A stretch of DNA of 32,863 bases. It comes from Arenimonas sp. GDDSR-1. Lineage in GTDB: Bacteria; Pseudomonadota; Gammaproteobacteria; Xanthomonadales; Xanthomonadaceae. The stretch is from assembly GCF_025980345.1 (NCBI RefSeq), contig NZ_JAPDUI010000012.1:1-32863 (forward strand), read 5' to 3'. A program made the translations under genes and the position numbers. The notes beneath the pieces are model-generated. The model worked only from the letters and a program-made list of their open reading frames with translations. It had not been told where the DNA came from and made no database searches. Shown here piece after piece: positions 1 to 8,500 of the stretch; position 1 is the stretch's first letter, and the number at the start of each line of letters is the position of its first letter.

Positions 1-254
1 GCATCGAATACCGTCATTGCGCCATAGGGATAGGCCCGGCGGGCAAGCACTTCCGGCCAAAGCCCGAAGGACTCGATCAGCGTCTGGTTATCCAGCGCCA
101 AGGCCACCACCCGCAGATCGGGACTTTCCTGCCGCCAGGGTTTCGGCAGATGCGCTTCCACCAAGGCCACCTGCAGACCCTGCCGTGCCGCCATCAGGGC
201 GGCGCTCAGGCCAACCATGCCACCGCCAATGACCACGACATCCAAGGGTTTCAC
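1..254 (-). CDS. FAD-dependent ubiquinone biosynthesis hydroxylase, UbiI/VisC-like (3' part outside window)
   Basis: Only the first 84 codons are in the window; the gene runs off the left edge. The start is GTG at 254-252, preceded by an excellent AGGAGG at about 258-263, and it overlaps the ubiH stop by four bases (GTGA). The N-terminus is a Rossmann FAD-binding fold with the dinucleotide motif VIGGGMVG near residues 8-15 and an acidic residue (VEA) closing the second strand. The visible end (YPYGAMTVFDA) resembles UbiI/VisC proteins. Members of this flavoprotein family hydroxylate the benzoquinone ring during aerobic ubiquinone synthesis, in the cytoplasm or at the inner membrane face. A position right after ubiH matches visC/ubiI in other gammaproteobacteria, but the visible part cannot separate UbiI from UbiF or UbiM, so no symbol is given. 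Confidence 0.85.
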   Translation of the reverse strand, partial: MKPLDVVVIGGGMVGLSAALMAARQGLQVALVEAHLPKPWRQESPDLRVVALALDNQTLIESFGLWPEVLARRAYPYGAMTVFD

Positions 255-1453
255 AGGACCTCCTCGAAACGGCTGGAACCCCGGTAGCCCATGGCGCCGG
301 AAACCAGGCCGGCAGCAGCCTTCGGTGCCGAACCGAGCGTGGCGAGCGCCAATGATCGCAGCAGGTGCGCCGGTAGACCGGTGTTGGCGGTCATCCGTGC
401 CAGGCCATCGCTGAAGGCCAGCGTGCGCGAACGGTCATCAAGGCGTGAAGCGGCGTAGGCCTCGGCAGTGCCTGCCTGCAGGCCATCAGCAATGAGCAGG
501 CGCGCCAAGGACAAGGCATCGCGCAGGCCCAGATTGAAGCCCTGCGCGCCGATCGGATGGATGGTCTGCGCGGCATTGCCCATCAGCACGACCGAAGCGG
601 CGTGCAGGCGTTCGGCCAGAACCTGCTTGAGCGCATAGTGCGTGCGTTTGCCGGTCGCCTGAATTTTACCGACACGCCAACCGAAGCGGGATTGGAAGTA
701 AGCGGCATAGGCGGCATCGTCCATCGCCGCGATTTCCGGCGCGCGCTCACCGGCAACGCCGCAGATGGCGCCGAAAACCCCGTCAGCCATCGGCAGCAAG
801 GCCACGGGGCCCTGGTCGCTGAACCGCTCATACGCGTTGCCATTGCTGGCCTGTTCAGCCCGCAGCGAACAGACGAACAGGGTCTGCCGGTAGTCATGGG
901 TGCGGGTGGCAATGCCGGCGGCCGACCGAATGAATGAATCGGTGCCATCCGCGGCCACCACCAGCCGGGCCGTGAGGTGTTTTTCACCGTCGCCGCCCGC
1001 CAGCGTCAATCGGGCACCTTCAGCGGCAAAGCGGCAGGCTGAAACCCGGGCCGGGCAAATACGACGGGTCTGCTGCAGGCCACTGACACGCTTGGCCAGA
1101 GCCAGCCCCAGATCCTGGGCCAGCACCACGGCACCGAAGGCCGAATGACCGAAATCGGAAGCCTTCAGCAGGGTGCGCCCGAAATCCCCGGCCCGGCTGA
1201 CATGGATGCTTCGGATCGGGGTCGGCGGCGCCTGCAGCAGGGGCAGCACACCCAGACGCTCAAGCACGCTGATGCTGCGCTGGGCCAAGGCCAATTTGCG
1301 CTGATCGAAGCCGGGCGGGGCCTGCGGTGTTTCGGCGGCTTCAATCAAAGCGACCGACAGTCCGGAACGCTCAAGAGCACAGGCCAGACTGGATCCGACC
1401 AGTCCGCCGCCGACGATGGCGATATCCACATTTTCAGAAGCTTCGGACGCCAC
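251..1453 (-). CDS. ubiH: 2-octaprenyl-6-methoxyphenyl hydroxylase UbiH
   Basis: About 400 aa, the usual family length. This flavin monooxygenase hydroxylates an intermediate of aerobic ubiquinone biosynthesis. Seen directly: the N-terminal FAD motif IVGGGLVGSS, the middle VVAADGTDS motif and the second flavin motif GNAAQTIHPIGAQGFNLGLRD. The GNAAQT form, rather than GDAAHT, is the reason for calling UbiH rather than UbiI. The start is uncertain. The frame stays open to a TTG at 1465, but GTG at 1453 has GAGAG about five bases upstream and lies closer to the Rossmann motif, so I chose it; a GTG just before DIAIVGG is also possible. Its stop overlaps the GTG of the next hydroxylase (GTGA), so the two are co-transcribed and probably translationally coupled. 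It is divergent from the DUF6580 gene across about 68 bp. Confidence 0.93.
   Translation of the reverse strand: MASEASENVDIAIVGGGLVGSSLACALERSGLSVALIEAAETPQAPPGFDQRKLALAQRSISVLERLGVLPLLQAPPTPIRSIHVSRAGDFGRTLLKASDFGHSAFGAVVLAQDLGLALAKRVSGLQQTRRICPARVSACRFAAEGARLTLAGGDGEKHLTARLVVAADGTDSFIRSAAGIATRTHDYRQTLFVCSLRAEQASNGNAYERFSDQGPVALLPMADGVFGAICGVAGERAPEIAAMDDAAYAAYFQSRFGWRVGKIQATGKRTHYALKQVLAERLHAASVVLMGNAAQTIHPIGAQGFNLGLRDALSLARLLIADGLQAGTAEAYAASRLDDRSRTLAFSDGLARMTANTGLPAHLLRSLALATLGSAPKAAAGLVSGAMGYRGSSRFEEVL
258..263 (-). promoter_or_regulatory. Shine-Dalgarno site fixing the GTG start of the UbiI/VisC-like gene
   Basis: AGGAGG lies on the minus strand a few bases before the GTG at 254, inside the end of ubiH. 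With the GTGA overlap it supports the non-ATG start and coupled translation. Confidence 0.75.
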
Positions 1454-1521
1454 GGGTTCTCTCAAATCCAGTCGAATAAGGTATTCTATTACCGATTACT
1501 TTTTCCTGCTTCGAGACCCGT
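1454..1521. promoter_or_regulatory. Divergent intergenic region between ubiH and the DUF6580 gene
   Basis: This short AT-rich stretch separates two divergently transcribed operons and must hold both promoters. On the plus strand TATTCT (1482-1487) and TATTAC (1487-1492) are plausible -10 elements. Read on the minus strand the same bases give TAGAAT, one mismatch from TATAAT. No convincing -35 box is seen for either direction. The core promoter elements may overlap, which would link expression of the two units; this is inference. Confidence 0.35.
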
Positions 1522-2082
1522 ATGCCGAATCGTCCGTTTGCCCTCAATCTCACCGTGCTGACTGGCATGATTCTGGCGGTGGCACTGTCTCGGTTGATTC
1601 CGCACCCGCCGAATTTCTCGCCCGTCGAAGCCATGGCCCTGTTCGGCGGCGCCTATTTCTCCCGCAAATCGCTGGCCATCCTGGTGCCGCTGATTGCGCT
1701 GTTCGTTTCGGATCTGGCCCTGGGCCTGCTGATGGGCGGCGAATACTTCAGTTATTTCGTTTCGGCCGGCTTCTGGCTGGTGTACCTCACCATTGCCGCG
1801 CTGTCCGTGCTCGGCTTCGGTCTGCGCAACCGCGTCTCTGCGCTGCGCGTCGGCGGCTTCAGTCTGGCCGGCGCGGTGATTTTCTTCCTGGTCACCAATT
1901 TCGGGGTCTGGTTCGGTTCCGCCTTCTTTCCGCAGAACGCCGCCGGTCTGGCCGCCGCTTATACGGCCGGGCTGCCCTTCTTCCAGAACGGTCTGCTCGG
2001 CACCCTGTTCTATGCCACCGTGCTTTTCGGCGGCTATGAACTGCTGAAACAGCGCATTCCGGAAATGCGTCAAACCGCCTGA
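1522..2082 (+). CDS. DUF6580-family membrane protein, putative transporter S-component-like
   Basis: 186 aa, strongly hydrophobic, with about five to six predicted membrane segments (roughly 8-28, 35-65, 75-95, 105-128 and 145-172). The N-terminal signature PNFSPVEAMALFGGAYF and the later VTNFGVW are what I associate with DUF6580, a family annotated only as putative transport. The layout resembles substrate-binding S components of ECF vitamin transporters, but no energising ATPase or T component is nearby. The stop overlaps the start of the PduO-type cobalamin adenosyltransferase by one base (TGATG), so the two are one transcript. A role in corrinoid or cobalt handling is an inference from that partner, not shown by the protein. 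Only a weak Shine-Dalgarno (GAGA) precedes the ATG. Confidence 0.75.
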   Translation: MPNRPFALNLTVLTGMILAVALSRLIPHPPNFSPVEAMALFGGAYFSRKSLAILVPLIALFVSDLALGLLMGGEYFSYFVSAGFWLVYLTIAALSVLGFGLRNRVSALRVGGFSLAGAVIFFLVTNFGVWFGSAFFPQNAAGLAAAYTAGLPFFQNGLLGTLFYATVLFGGYELLKQRIPEMRQTA

Positions 2083-2636
2083 TGGGCAACCGGCTCACCA
2101 AGATCTACACCAAAACCGGCGATGATGGATCCACCGGTCTGGGCGATGGCAGCCGGGTGTCCAAGGATTCCGCACGGGTTACCGCTTACGGTACCGTGGA
2201 TGAAGCCAATTCCGCCATCGGTCTGATTCTGGCCTGCGACATACCGCAGGATGTCCGCGACCTGCTGGTTTCCGTCCAGCATCATCTGTTCGACCTCGGC
2301 GGTGAGCTCTGCATCCCGGGCCATGCCGCCATCTTCGATGCCGACATCGATCATCTTGAACGGCAATTGGATGGCTTCAACGCCGATCTTCCGGCGCTCA
2401 AGGATTTCATCCTGCCGGGCGGCGGCATGGCGGCCAGTCACTGCCATCTGGCCCGAACCATCTGCCGTCGCGCCGAGCGCGAGGTGGTGACCTTATCGCG
2501 CCACGATGCGGTCCGGCCGGAGGCCATCCGTTATCTGAACCGGCTCTCGGACCTGCTGTTCGTCCTGGCCCGCGTTCTGGCCCGCGCCAGCGGTCATGGC
2601 GAAGTGCTCTGGAATCACGAACGCCGCAAGTCCTAA
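2082..2636 (+). CDS. pduO: PduO-type ATP:cob(I)alamin adenosyltransferase
   Basis: 184 aa. This enzyme transfers the adenosyl group of ATP to cob(I)alamin to form coenzyme B12 in the cytoplasm. The N-terminal ATP-binding signature [19 protein letters not shown] (about 9-27) is followed by [12 protein letters not shown]. The C-terminal part has the conserved RRAEREVV and the [15 protein letters not shown] helix typical of the PduO family. No cobalamin biosynthesis genes are visible, so it probably serves salvage of imported corrinoids. It is co-transcribed with the upstream DUF6580 gene through a TGATG overlap. Its TAA overlaps the stop of the convergent msrB (2633-2636), leaving no room for a terminator. 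Confidence 0.95.
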   Translation: MGNRLTKIYTKTGDDGSTGLGDGSRVSKDSARVTAYGTVDEANSAIGLILACDIPQDVRDLLVSVQHHLFDLGGELCIPGHAAIFDADIDHLERQLDGFNADLPALKDFILPGGGMAASHCHLARTICRRAEREVVTLSRHDAVRPEAIRYLNRLSDLLFVLARVLARASGHGEVLWNHERRKS

Positions 2637-3028
2637 ACCGCCGGCTTGAAATCCAAAGCCGCGGAATTGATGCAGTAGCGCAGACCGGTGGGTTGCGGAC
2701 CGTCGGTAAACACATGGCCCAAATGGGAGCGGCATCCGGCGCACTGCACCTCGGTGCGGCGCATGCCATGCGAATCATCGAACTCCAGCCGCAGGGCCTT
2801 GGCATCCGCCGGCTGGAAATAACTCGGCCAGCCGCTGCCGGAGTCGAATTTGCTGTCGGAGGCAAACAGCGCCTGGCCGCAGGCCACGCAATGGTACATG
2901 CCCTCGGCATGATGATCCCAGTATTTTCCGCTGAACGGCGGTTCGGTCGCCGAACAGCGGCAGACCGCATATTGTTCGGGGCTGAGCTGCTTGCGCCAAT
3001 CGGCATCGGTTTTGTCGGTATCGGCCAT
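2633..3028 (-). CDS. msrB: Peptide-methionine (R)-S-oxide reductase MsrB
   Basis: 131 aa from ATG at 3028. The frame stays open further upstream, but that extension overlaps lptD and lacks family similarity, and this start has a GGCGGA-type ribosome site. MsrB reduces methionine-R-sulfoxide in damaged proteins. Two zinc-binding CxxC pairs are visible (CVACG and [12 protein letters not shown]). The catalytic cysteine lies in [11 protein letters not shown] near the C-terminus. An early [15 protein letters not shown] segment matches the family. No signal peptide is seen, so it is cytoplasmic. It is monocistronic, divergent from lptD (65 bp between) and convergent with pduO with overlapping stop codons. 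Confidence 0.96.
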   Translation of the reverse strand: MADTDKTDADWRKQLSPEQYAVCRCSATEPPFSGKYWDHHAEGMYHCVACGQALFASDSKFDSGSGWPSYFQPADAKALRLEFDDSHGMRRTEVQCAGCRSHLGHVFTDGPQPTGLRYCINSAALDFKPAV

Positions 3029-3093
3029 CTCGGGTCCGCCTAATCCTGAGTTTAAGGGGTAAAATACACCATAACTTCCGATTGGGGTCATGC
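3029..3093 (+). promoter_or_regulatory. Divergent msrB/lptD intergenic region with candidate lptD -10 box
   Basis: This 65-bp gap must hold both promoters. TAAAAT at 3060-3065 is a reasonable -10 element for lptD, about 28 bases before the chosen GTG. No clear -35 is found at 16-18 bp spacing. I see no match to the sigma-E consensus known for lptD in enteric bacteria. Confidence 0.35.
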
Positions 3094-5301
3094 GTGCGTC
3101 ATACCCGTTTATTCCTTGCCTGCCTGAGCCTGCTCGCTGCCGCAGACGGTCATGCCCAGAATCAGGAGAGCGGCACCGGTTGGCAGCTCTGCGCGGATCC
3201 CGAGTACCTGCCGCTTTTCCAGCCGCTGATCGGTGACAAAAGCGATCCGGCAACGCTGCCCGCGGATATCGTCTCGGACAGCCTGGACATCGGTACGCGC
3301 GATCAATCGCTGTTCGAAGGCAATGTCGAGGTCCGCAGGGGCAGCGAATGGCTGGCCACCGACGCCCTGCGCTTCGATCATGCCCAACAGACCTACCGCA
3401 CCGAAGGCCTGGTCCGGTTCCAGAACAATGCCCTGCGGATGACGGCGAAAAGCGCCGAGGGCAACCAGAAAACCGGCGACATCGCGCTCAGCGGCCTGCA
3501 ATACCAGTTCAATGAAAGCAACGGCAACGGCACAGCCGAATCGGTCGTGGTGCGGAAAGACGGCAGCCGACTCCGTCGCGCCGGTTTCTCCACCTGTCCG
3601 AGCAACCAGAAGCAATGGCAGTTCGTCGCCGATGAGATCAACGTCAATGACGAAACCCATCAGGGCGTGGCCAAGAATGTCAAACTGGAAGTCGGCGGCG
3701 TACCCATCCTGTGGTTGCCGGCCATGCGCTTTCCGACCGACAGCGCGCGCTCTTCCGGCATGCTTACGCCGAAGATCGGTCAGGACAGCCTGAACGGATT
3801 CGACATTTCGGTGCCGGTGTATCTCAATCTTGCGCCGAATTATGATGCCACCCTGACCCCCCGGTACCTCAGTGAACGCGGCTTGATGCTGGGCACCGAG
3901 TTCCGTTATCTGACTGAAGCCAACAGCGGCATTTTCGAGGGCAGCTATCTGCCCGGCGACGACATCCGGGGCGGCGACCGTTACCGGATCGGATGGGAAC
4001 ATTTCACCGCGATGAACCGGGCCTGGTATTTCCAAAGCAGTCTGAATAAAGCCAGCGATGTGTATTATTTTTCCGATTTCGGAAATTCAATCACCGAAAC
4101 TTCGACGGCGCTGCTGAAAAGCGAACTGGGTTTCCATGGCCGCGGCAAATACTGGAATCTGGAACTGACCGCTGCCAACTGGGAAATCGCCAACCCGACC
4201 CAGGCTCCGGGATCGGAGCCCTACCGGCGCATGCCGCGTCTGGCCCTGAGCGGCAGCAAACCGTTTGGTCCCTGGTTTGAGGCCGGCTTGAACGCCGAAG
4301 CCGTTGTGTTTGCGCATGATGTTCTCAACGACGGACGACGCATCGATGTCACGCCGTTCATCAAGTTTCCGTTGACCGGCCGCAACTGGTTCGCGACCCC
4401 GAGCCTGAGCTGGCGGCAAACCGAATACTGGATCGATCCCGATCCGTTCGATGTCACCGCACCAACGCGGCTAAGCCGGGGCCTGGGCATTTTCAGCCTC
4501 GATGCCGGCGCATATTTCGAAAGACCCACGACATTTGCCGGTCTGGACTTCATCCAGACCTTGGAACCGCGTCTGTTTTACCTGAATGTGCCGTACCGCG
4601 ACCAGAACGACATTCCGGCATTCGACACCCAGCCTTTGACTTTCATGTGGCCTTCGCTGTTCCGGGAAAACCGGTACGGCGGCGCCGACCGCCAAAGTGA
4701 CGCCAACCAGCTGACCACGGCGCTGACCACACGCTTCCTGAACTCGGAATCGGGCAAAGAGCGGATGAACTTCAGTCTGGGCCGGATCACCTATTTCAGT
4801 GCGCCGCGGGTCACCTTGCCGGGTGAAGTTCCGCAGTCGGCCGATGGCTCGGCCTGGGTGGCCGAAGCCAATATCCGGCTCAGCGATGAATGGCAGATCG
4901 GCATCACCCAGCACTGGAACCCGGCCGACCGCAACACCGAGCTGTCCTCGATCCGCGGCTACTGGTCGCGGCCGAACGGCCTGCAGCTCAACGCCAGTTA
5001 CCGTTTCCGCCAGGGGTTTGCGGAACAAACCGACTTCGCGGTTGTCCTACCCATCAACGACAATTGGCGGGCGCTGGGACGCTGGAATTACTCCCTGCGC
5101 GACAACCAGAACCTGGAAACCCTGCTCGGTTTCGAATGGCGCAGCTGCTGCATGGCGTTTCGCGTGTTCGGACGGCGCTACATCCGCAGTTTCGACAGCC
5201 GCGAGAACACCGGCGTGTTCCTGGAGCTGGAGCTGAACGGCCTGGGCAGCATGGGCAGCCGGCCAGAATTGTTCAAGGATAATGGTATCCTAGCGTACTG
5301 A
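3094..5301 (+). CDS. lptD: LPS-assembly outer membrane protein LptD
   Basis: About 735 aa. LptD forms the outer-membrane beta-barrel that, with LptE, inserts lipopolysaccharide into the outer leaflet. GTG at 3094 is preferred over a TTG at 3082 because it has GGGG about six bases upstream and yields a clean signal peptide ending in DGHA. An N-terminal OstA-like jellyroll (about 55-160: [23 protein letters not shown]) precedes the barrel. The four cysteines that make the family's interdomain disulfides are present: one near residue 33 (QLCADPEY), one near 168 (FSTCPSN) and the adjacent pair near 685-686 (RSCCMAF). It heads the lptD-surA-pdxA-rsmA cluster; surA, which encodes its folding chaperone, follows after 46 bp. 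Confidence 0.97.
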   Translation: MRHTRLFLACLSLLAAADGHAQNQESGTGWQLCADPEYLPLFQPLIGDKSDPATLPADIVSDSLDIGTRDQSLFEGNVEVRRGSEWLATDALRFDHAQQTYRTEGLVRFQNNALRMTAKSAEGNQKTGDIALSGLQYQFNESNGNGTAESVVVRKDGSRLRRAGFSTCPSNQKQWQFVADEINVNDETHQGVAKNVKLEVGGVPILWLPAMRFPTDSARSSGMLTPKIGQDSLNGFDISVPVYLNLAPNYDATLTPRYLSERGLMLGTEFRYLTEANSGIFEGSYLPGDDIRGGDRYRIGWEHFTAMNRAWYFQSSLNKASDVYYFSDFGNSITETSTALLKSELGFHGRGKYWNLELTAANWEIANPTQAPGSEPYRRMPRLALSGSKPFGPWFEAGLNAEAVVFAHDVLNDGRRIDVTPFIKFPLTGRNWFATPSLSWRQTEYWIDPDPFDVTAPTRLSRGLGIFSLDAGAYFERPTTFAGLDFIQTLEPRLFYLNVPYRDQNDIPAFDTQPLTFMWPSLFRENRYGGADRQSDANQLTTALTTRFLNSESGKERMNFSLGRITYFSAPRVTLPGEVPQSADGSAWVAEANIRLSDEWQIGITQHWNPADRNTELSSIRGYWSRPNGLQLNASYRFRQGFAEQTDFAVVLPINDNWRALGRWNYSLRDNQNLETLLGFEWRSCCMAFRVFGRRYIRSFDSRENTGVFLELELNGLGSMGSRPELFKDNGILAY

Positions 5302-5347
5302 TTTACCGACCCGATTTCCCCGATTTAGACCGTTTCCGGAGTGTTGC

Positions 5348-6655
5348 ATGTCTGTCATCCCCAAATCCCTGGCGCTTGTCCTTCTGTTCGGTCTTGGCGC
5401 CTCCGGCCCGGCCGCCGCCCAGAGCACGCAGGCCAGCACCGCAGTCGACAGCATCGTCGCCGTCATCGATGAGGATGTGATCCTGCGCAGCGAGCTGGAA
5501 CGTGCCATCGGCAACATCAAGACCCAGTATGCCAAGCAGGCCGGCCAGCTGCCGCCGGACAACGTGCTTGAACGCCAGGTGCTCGAACGTCTGATTCTGC
5601 AGCGCCTGCAGGTCAACCGTGCCAAGGACATCGGCATCCGCGTTTCCGATGCCGAACTCAACCAGGTCATCCAGAACATCGCCGGTTCCAACAAGATGTC
5701 GCAGGAGCAGTTCATGCAGCGCCTGCAGCAGGAAGGCATCGGCTTCGAGGACTACCGCAACAACCTCAGCGATGAACTGCTCCAGCAGCGCCTGCGCCAG
5801 AGCTATGTGCAAAGCCGCGTCCAGGTCAGCGAATCGGAAGTGGATCAGTATGTGTCCAGCCAGAAAGCGGCCGGTCCGGAAGTCCTGCTGGCCAATCTGC
5901 TGGTCGCGCTGCCCGAAAACCCCAGCCCCGACCAGGTGGCTACCGCCAAACGCAAGATCGACGGCATCCGCGAACTGATCGCGACCGGCAAGATGGATTT
6001 CAAAGCCGCCGCCATCCGCTACTCCGATGCACAGAACGCCCTGGATGGCGGCATCATCGGCTGGCGCAGTTTTGATTCCATCCCGCCGCAATTCACCGCC
6101 ATGATTTCGGAAATGAAAGCCGGGGATGTCTCGCAACCGGTGCGGGGCCCGAGCGGCTATCAGCTGATCCAACTCGCCGAAACCCGCGATGCCGCCCAGG
6201 TCAAACAAGTCGATGAATTCCGGGCGCAGGCCATCCTGATCGATCCGGTGCGGGTCGGCGGCGATGAAGTGGCCCGCCAGAAAGCGGAAGAAATGCTGTC
6301 GCGCATCGGCAAAGGCGAAGACATGGGCAAGCTGGCCAAGGAATTTTCCAGCCCCGATTTGAACGCCGAGGCCGGCGGCATCCTTGACTGGTTCACCCAG
6401 AACCAATGGGGCGCCCAGATCGGCAGCCAGATCGTGCTGCTCAAAGACGGCGAGGTATCGCCGGTCATCCAGACCGACGCCGGATTCCTGGTCATGAAGC
6501 GTCTGGGCAAACGCTCATCGGACGCCAATGCCGAAAACAAACGCCGTGAGGCCCGCGAAGCCATCGGCCAACGCAAGGCCGAAGAAGAATACGAACGTTT
6601 CCTGCGCCAGTTGCGGGCGGAAGCCTTCGTCGAGTCGCGCCTCGCCCCGATCTGA
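5348..6655 (+). CDS. surA: Periplasmic chaperone and peptidyl-prolyl isomerase SurA
   Basis: 435 aa, the normal length. SurA escorts outer-membrane proteins such as LptD through the periplasm. A signal peptide (about 1-24, ending PAAAQ) is followed by the SurA N-terminal chaperone domain (VDSIVAVIDEDVILRSEL) and two parvulin domains, about 178-279 and 293-387. The first shows FKAAAIRYSDAQNALDGGIIGW; the second has the shortened EFSSPDLNAEAGGILDW. A C-terminal helix (residues 390-430) completes the chaperone core. The start has a CCGGAG ribosome site about eight bases upstream. The stop overlaps the pdxA start by one base (TGATG). Confidence 0.97.
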   Translation: MSVIPKSLALVLLFGLGASGPAAAQSTQASTAVDSIVAVIDEDVILRSELERAIGNIKTQYAKQAGQLPPDNVLERQVLERLILQRLQVNRAKDIGIRVSDAELNQVIQNIAGSNKMSQEQFMQRLQQEGIGFEDYRNNLSDELLQQRLRQSYVQSRVQVSESEVDQYVSSQKAAGPEVLLANLLVALPENPSPDQVATAKRKIDGIRELIATGKMDFKAAAIRYSDAQNALDGGIIGWRSFDSIPPQFTAMISEMKAGDVSQPVRGPSGYQLIQLAETRDAAQVKQVDEFRAQAILIDPVRVGGDEVARQKAEEMLSRIGKGEDMGKLAKEFSSPDLNAEAGGILDWFTQNQWGAQIGSQIVLLKDGEVSPVIQTDAGFLVMKRLGKRSSDANAENKRREAREAIGQRKAEEEYERFLRQLRAEAFVESRLAPI

Positions 6656-7632
6656 TGGCCGTCCGGCCGCACCTGGCATTGGTTCCCGGTGAGCCCAGCG
6701 GCATCGGACCGGAACTGTGTGTCCGCATTGCCCAGCGTGAGCACGGCTGCCATCTCACCGTTCTGGCCGATCCGGTTGTTTTATCGGCCGCAGCCGATGC
6801 CATCGGTCTGCCGCTGCGCTGCAAATCCCCCGGCGAGCCCTGCGCTGTCGGCGAACTGGCCGTAATGCCCTTCCCGTTGCCCCAACCGGTGCACTTCGGC
6901 CGGCTGAATCCGGACAACTCCGCAACGGTCATCGCCGCCCTGAACCGCGCCGGCGAAGCCTGCCTGCAAGGCGAATTCGACGGTCTGGTGACCGGTCCGG
7001 TGCACAAGGCTGCAGTCAACGCCGCCGGCATCGCCTACACCGGCACTACCGAATTATTGGCCGAACAGGCCGGTGTTCCGGTGGTGATGATGCTTGCCAC
7101 CGAATCGCTGCGCGTGGCGCTGGCCACCACGCACCTGCCCCTGCGGGAGGTGCCTGATGCGCTGACTCCGGAACTTCTCGAACAGGTCCTTCGCATTGTC
7201 CGGCAGGATCTGCGCCGTCACTTCGGCGTTCCCGAACCCCGCATGGGCGTGCTCGGCCTGAATCCGCATGCCGGGGAGGATGGCCTGCTCGGGGGCGAAG
7301 AAATCGAGGTGATGCTTCCGGTTCTGGAAAAACTGCGCGCCGAAGGATTCCTCCTTCAGGGTCCGCTGCCGGCCGACACCGCTTTTCTGCCGGCGCGATT
7401 GGCCCAGTGCGACGTCATCATCGCCATGTACCACGACCAGGGACTTCCCGTACTCAAGTTCTCCGGATTCGATCATGCCGTCAATATCACGCTCGGCCTG
7501 CCCTACCCGCGCGTCGCGGTCGATCACGGCACCGCACTGGAGTTGGCCGGCACCGGCCAGGCCAGCGGGGAAAGCCTGTGGCAGGCCATAAGGCTGTGCA
7601 GAAAACTGGCTGCAAAGGGAGAACCCGCATGA
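6655..7632 (+). CDS. pdxA: 4-hydroxythreonine-4-phosphate dehydrogenase PdxA
   Basis: 325 aa. It oxidises 4-phosphohydroxy-L-threonine in the DXP-dependent pathway to pyridoxal phosphate, in the cytoplasm. Family motifs are intact: PGEPSGIGPEL at the N-terminus, TGPVHKAAVN, and the metal-binding histidines in TTHLPLREV, MYHDQGLPVLKF and DHGTALELAGTG. It is translationally coupled to surA (TGATG) and to rsmA (ATGA), with no separate promoter visible. The surA-pdxA-rsmA order is conserved in many gammaproteobacteria. Confidence 0.97.
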   Translation: MAVRPHLALVPGEPSGIGPELCVRIAQREHGCHLTVLADPVVLSAAADAIGLPLRCKSPGEPCAVGELAVMPFPLPQPVHFGRLNPDNSATVIAALNRAGEACLQGEFDGLVTGPVHKAAVNAAGIAYTGTTELLAEQAGVPVVMMLATESLRVALATTHLPLREVPDALTPELLEQVLRIVRQDLRRHFGVPEPRMGVLGLNPHAGEDGLLGGEEIEVMLPVLEKLRAEGFLLQGPLPADTAFLPARLAQCDVIIAMYHDQGLPVLKFSGFDHAVNITLGLPYPRVAVDHGTALELAGTGQASGESLWQAIRLCRKLAAKGEPA

Positions 7633-8423
7633 GCCATTTCAAAGCACCGCCGAAGAAGAATCTCGGGCAGCACTTTTTGACCGACCGCAGCATCATCGAA
7701 CACATCGTGCACTCGGTCGACCCGAAACCGGGCGATGTACTGGTTGAAATCGGACCGGGCCAGGGCGCCATCACCTTCCCGTTGCTGAAGAAGCATGGCA
7801 GCCTGACCGTGATCGAGTTCGACCGCGACCTGATCACCCCGCTGAGTGAAGCCGCACACGGCATCGGCGAGCTGACCATCGTGCATAAGGATGTTTTGCA
7901 AGTCGATTTCGGCAAGCTCGCCGGTGACAACCGGATACGTCTGGTCGGCAACCTACCTTACAACATTTCGACCCCGATTCTGTTCCATGTGCTCGAGCAC
8001 TGCACCCAGGTGCGCGACATGCATTTCATGCTCCAGAAGGAAGTGGTCGAACGCATGGCCTCTGAACCGGGAAGCAAGGTTTACGGCCGACTGAGCGTCA
8101 TGTTGCAGGCGGTATGCGAAGTAATTCCGCTGTTCGATGTGCCTCCGCAGAGTTTCAATCCGCCGCCGAAAGTCGATTCGGCCGTGGTCCGCCTGATTCC
8201 GCGTGATCCGTCCGAGATCGGCATCCACAATCCGGAACTGTTTGCAGCCATCGTCCGCGATGCCTTCGGCCAGCGCCGGAAAACCCTGCGCAACGCCCTG
8301 TCGCGCATATGTACCGGCGAGCAGCTGCAGGCCGCCGGCATCAAGCCGGAAACCCGCGCCGAACAGCTTCCGGTCGCGAGCTTCGTGCATCTGGCCAACG
8401 TCCTTTCGGAATCCGCGGCCTGA
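7629..8423 (+). CDS. rsmA: 16S rRNA (adenine1518-N6/adenine1519-N6)-dimethyltransferase RsmA (KsgA)
   Basis: 264 aa from ATG at 7629, inside the pdxA stop (ATGA) and preceded by AAGGGAG. The frame extends upstream, but only as a shadow of pdxA. It dimethylates two adjacent adenines near the 3' end of 16S rRNA as a late 30S maturation check, using S-adenosylmethionine. Seen: the N-terminal KKNLGQHFLTD, the SAM motif VEIGPGQGAIT, the catalytic NLPYNIST, and the C-terminal FGQRRKTLRNAL. It is the last gene of the lptD cluster before a fresh promoter candidate for apaH. The apaG gene commonly found next is absent. Confidence 0.97.
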   Translation: MSHFKAPPKKNLGQHFLTDRSIIEHIVHSVDPKPGDVLVEIGPGQGAITFPLLKKHGSLTVIEFDRDLITPLSEAAHGIGELTIVHKDVLQVDFGKLAGDNRIRLVGNLPYNISTPILFHVLEHCTQVRDMHFMLQKEVVERMASEPGSKVYGRLSVMLQAVCEVIPLFDVPPQSFNPPPKVDSAVVRLIPRDPSEIGIHNPELFAAIVRDAFGQRRKTLRNALSRICTGEQLQAAGIKPETRAEQLPVASFVHLANVLSESAA

Positions 8424-8500
8424 CGAGGCGGCCTATTCAGGCGGCCATGCCGCACCGGCGCTATAATGGCCGGGACTGAAAAATTCGGATTACCCACTCA
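8424..8500 (+). promoter_or_regulatory. rsmA-apaH intergenic region with perfect -10 box for apaH
   Basis: The gap holds TATAAT at 8462-8467, a perfect sigma-70 -10 hexamer placed to start a transcript about 25 bases before apaH. No good -35 lies at 16-18 bp; the nearest is TTCAGG, 20 bp away. A direct repeat of GGCGGCC (about 8429-8435 and 8440-8446) lies just upstream. No apaG-like reading frame fits in the gap. Confidence 0.4.

Noticed and set aside
3109-4035. 308-codon minus-strand open frame opposite lptD
   Set aside because: No motif and fully inside lptD.
5303-6406. 367-codon minus-strand open frame opposite surA
   Set aside because: The surA reading is certain (signal peptide, two parvulin domains); the antisense frame has shadow-like composition.
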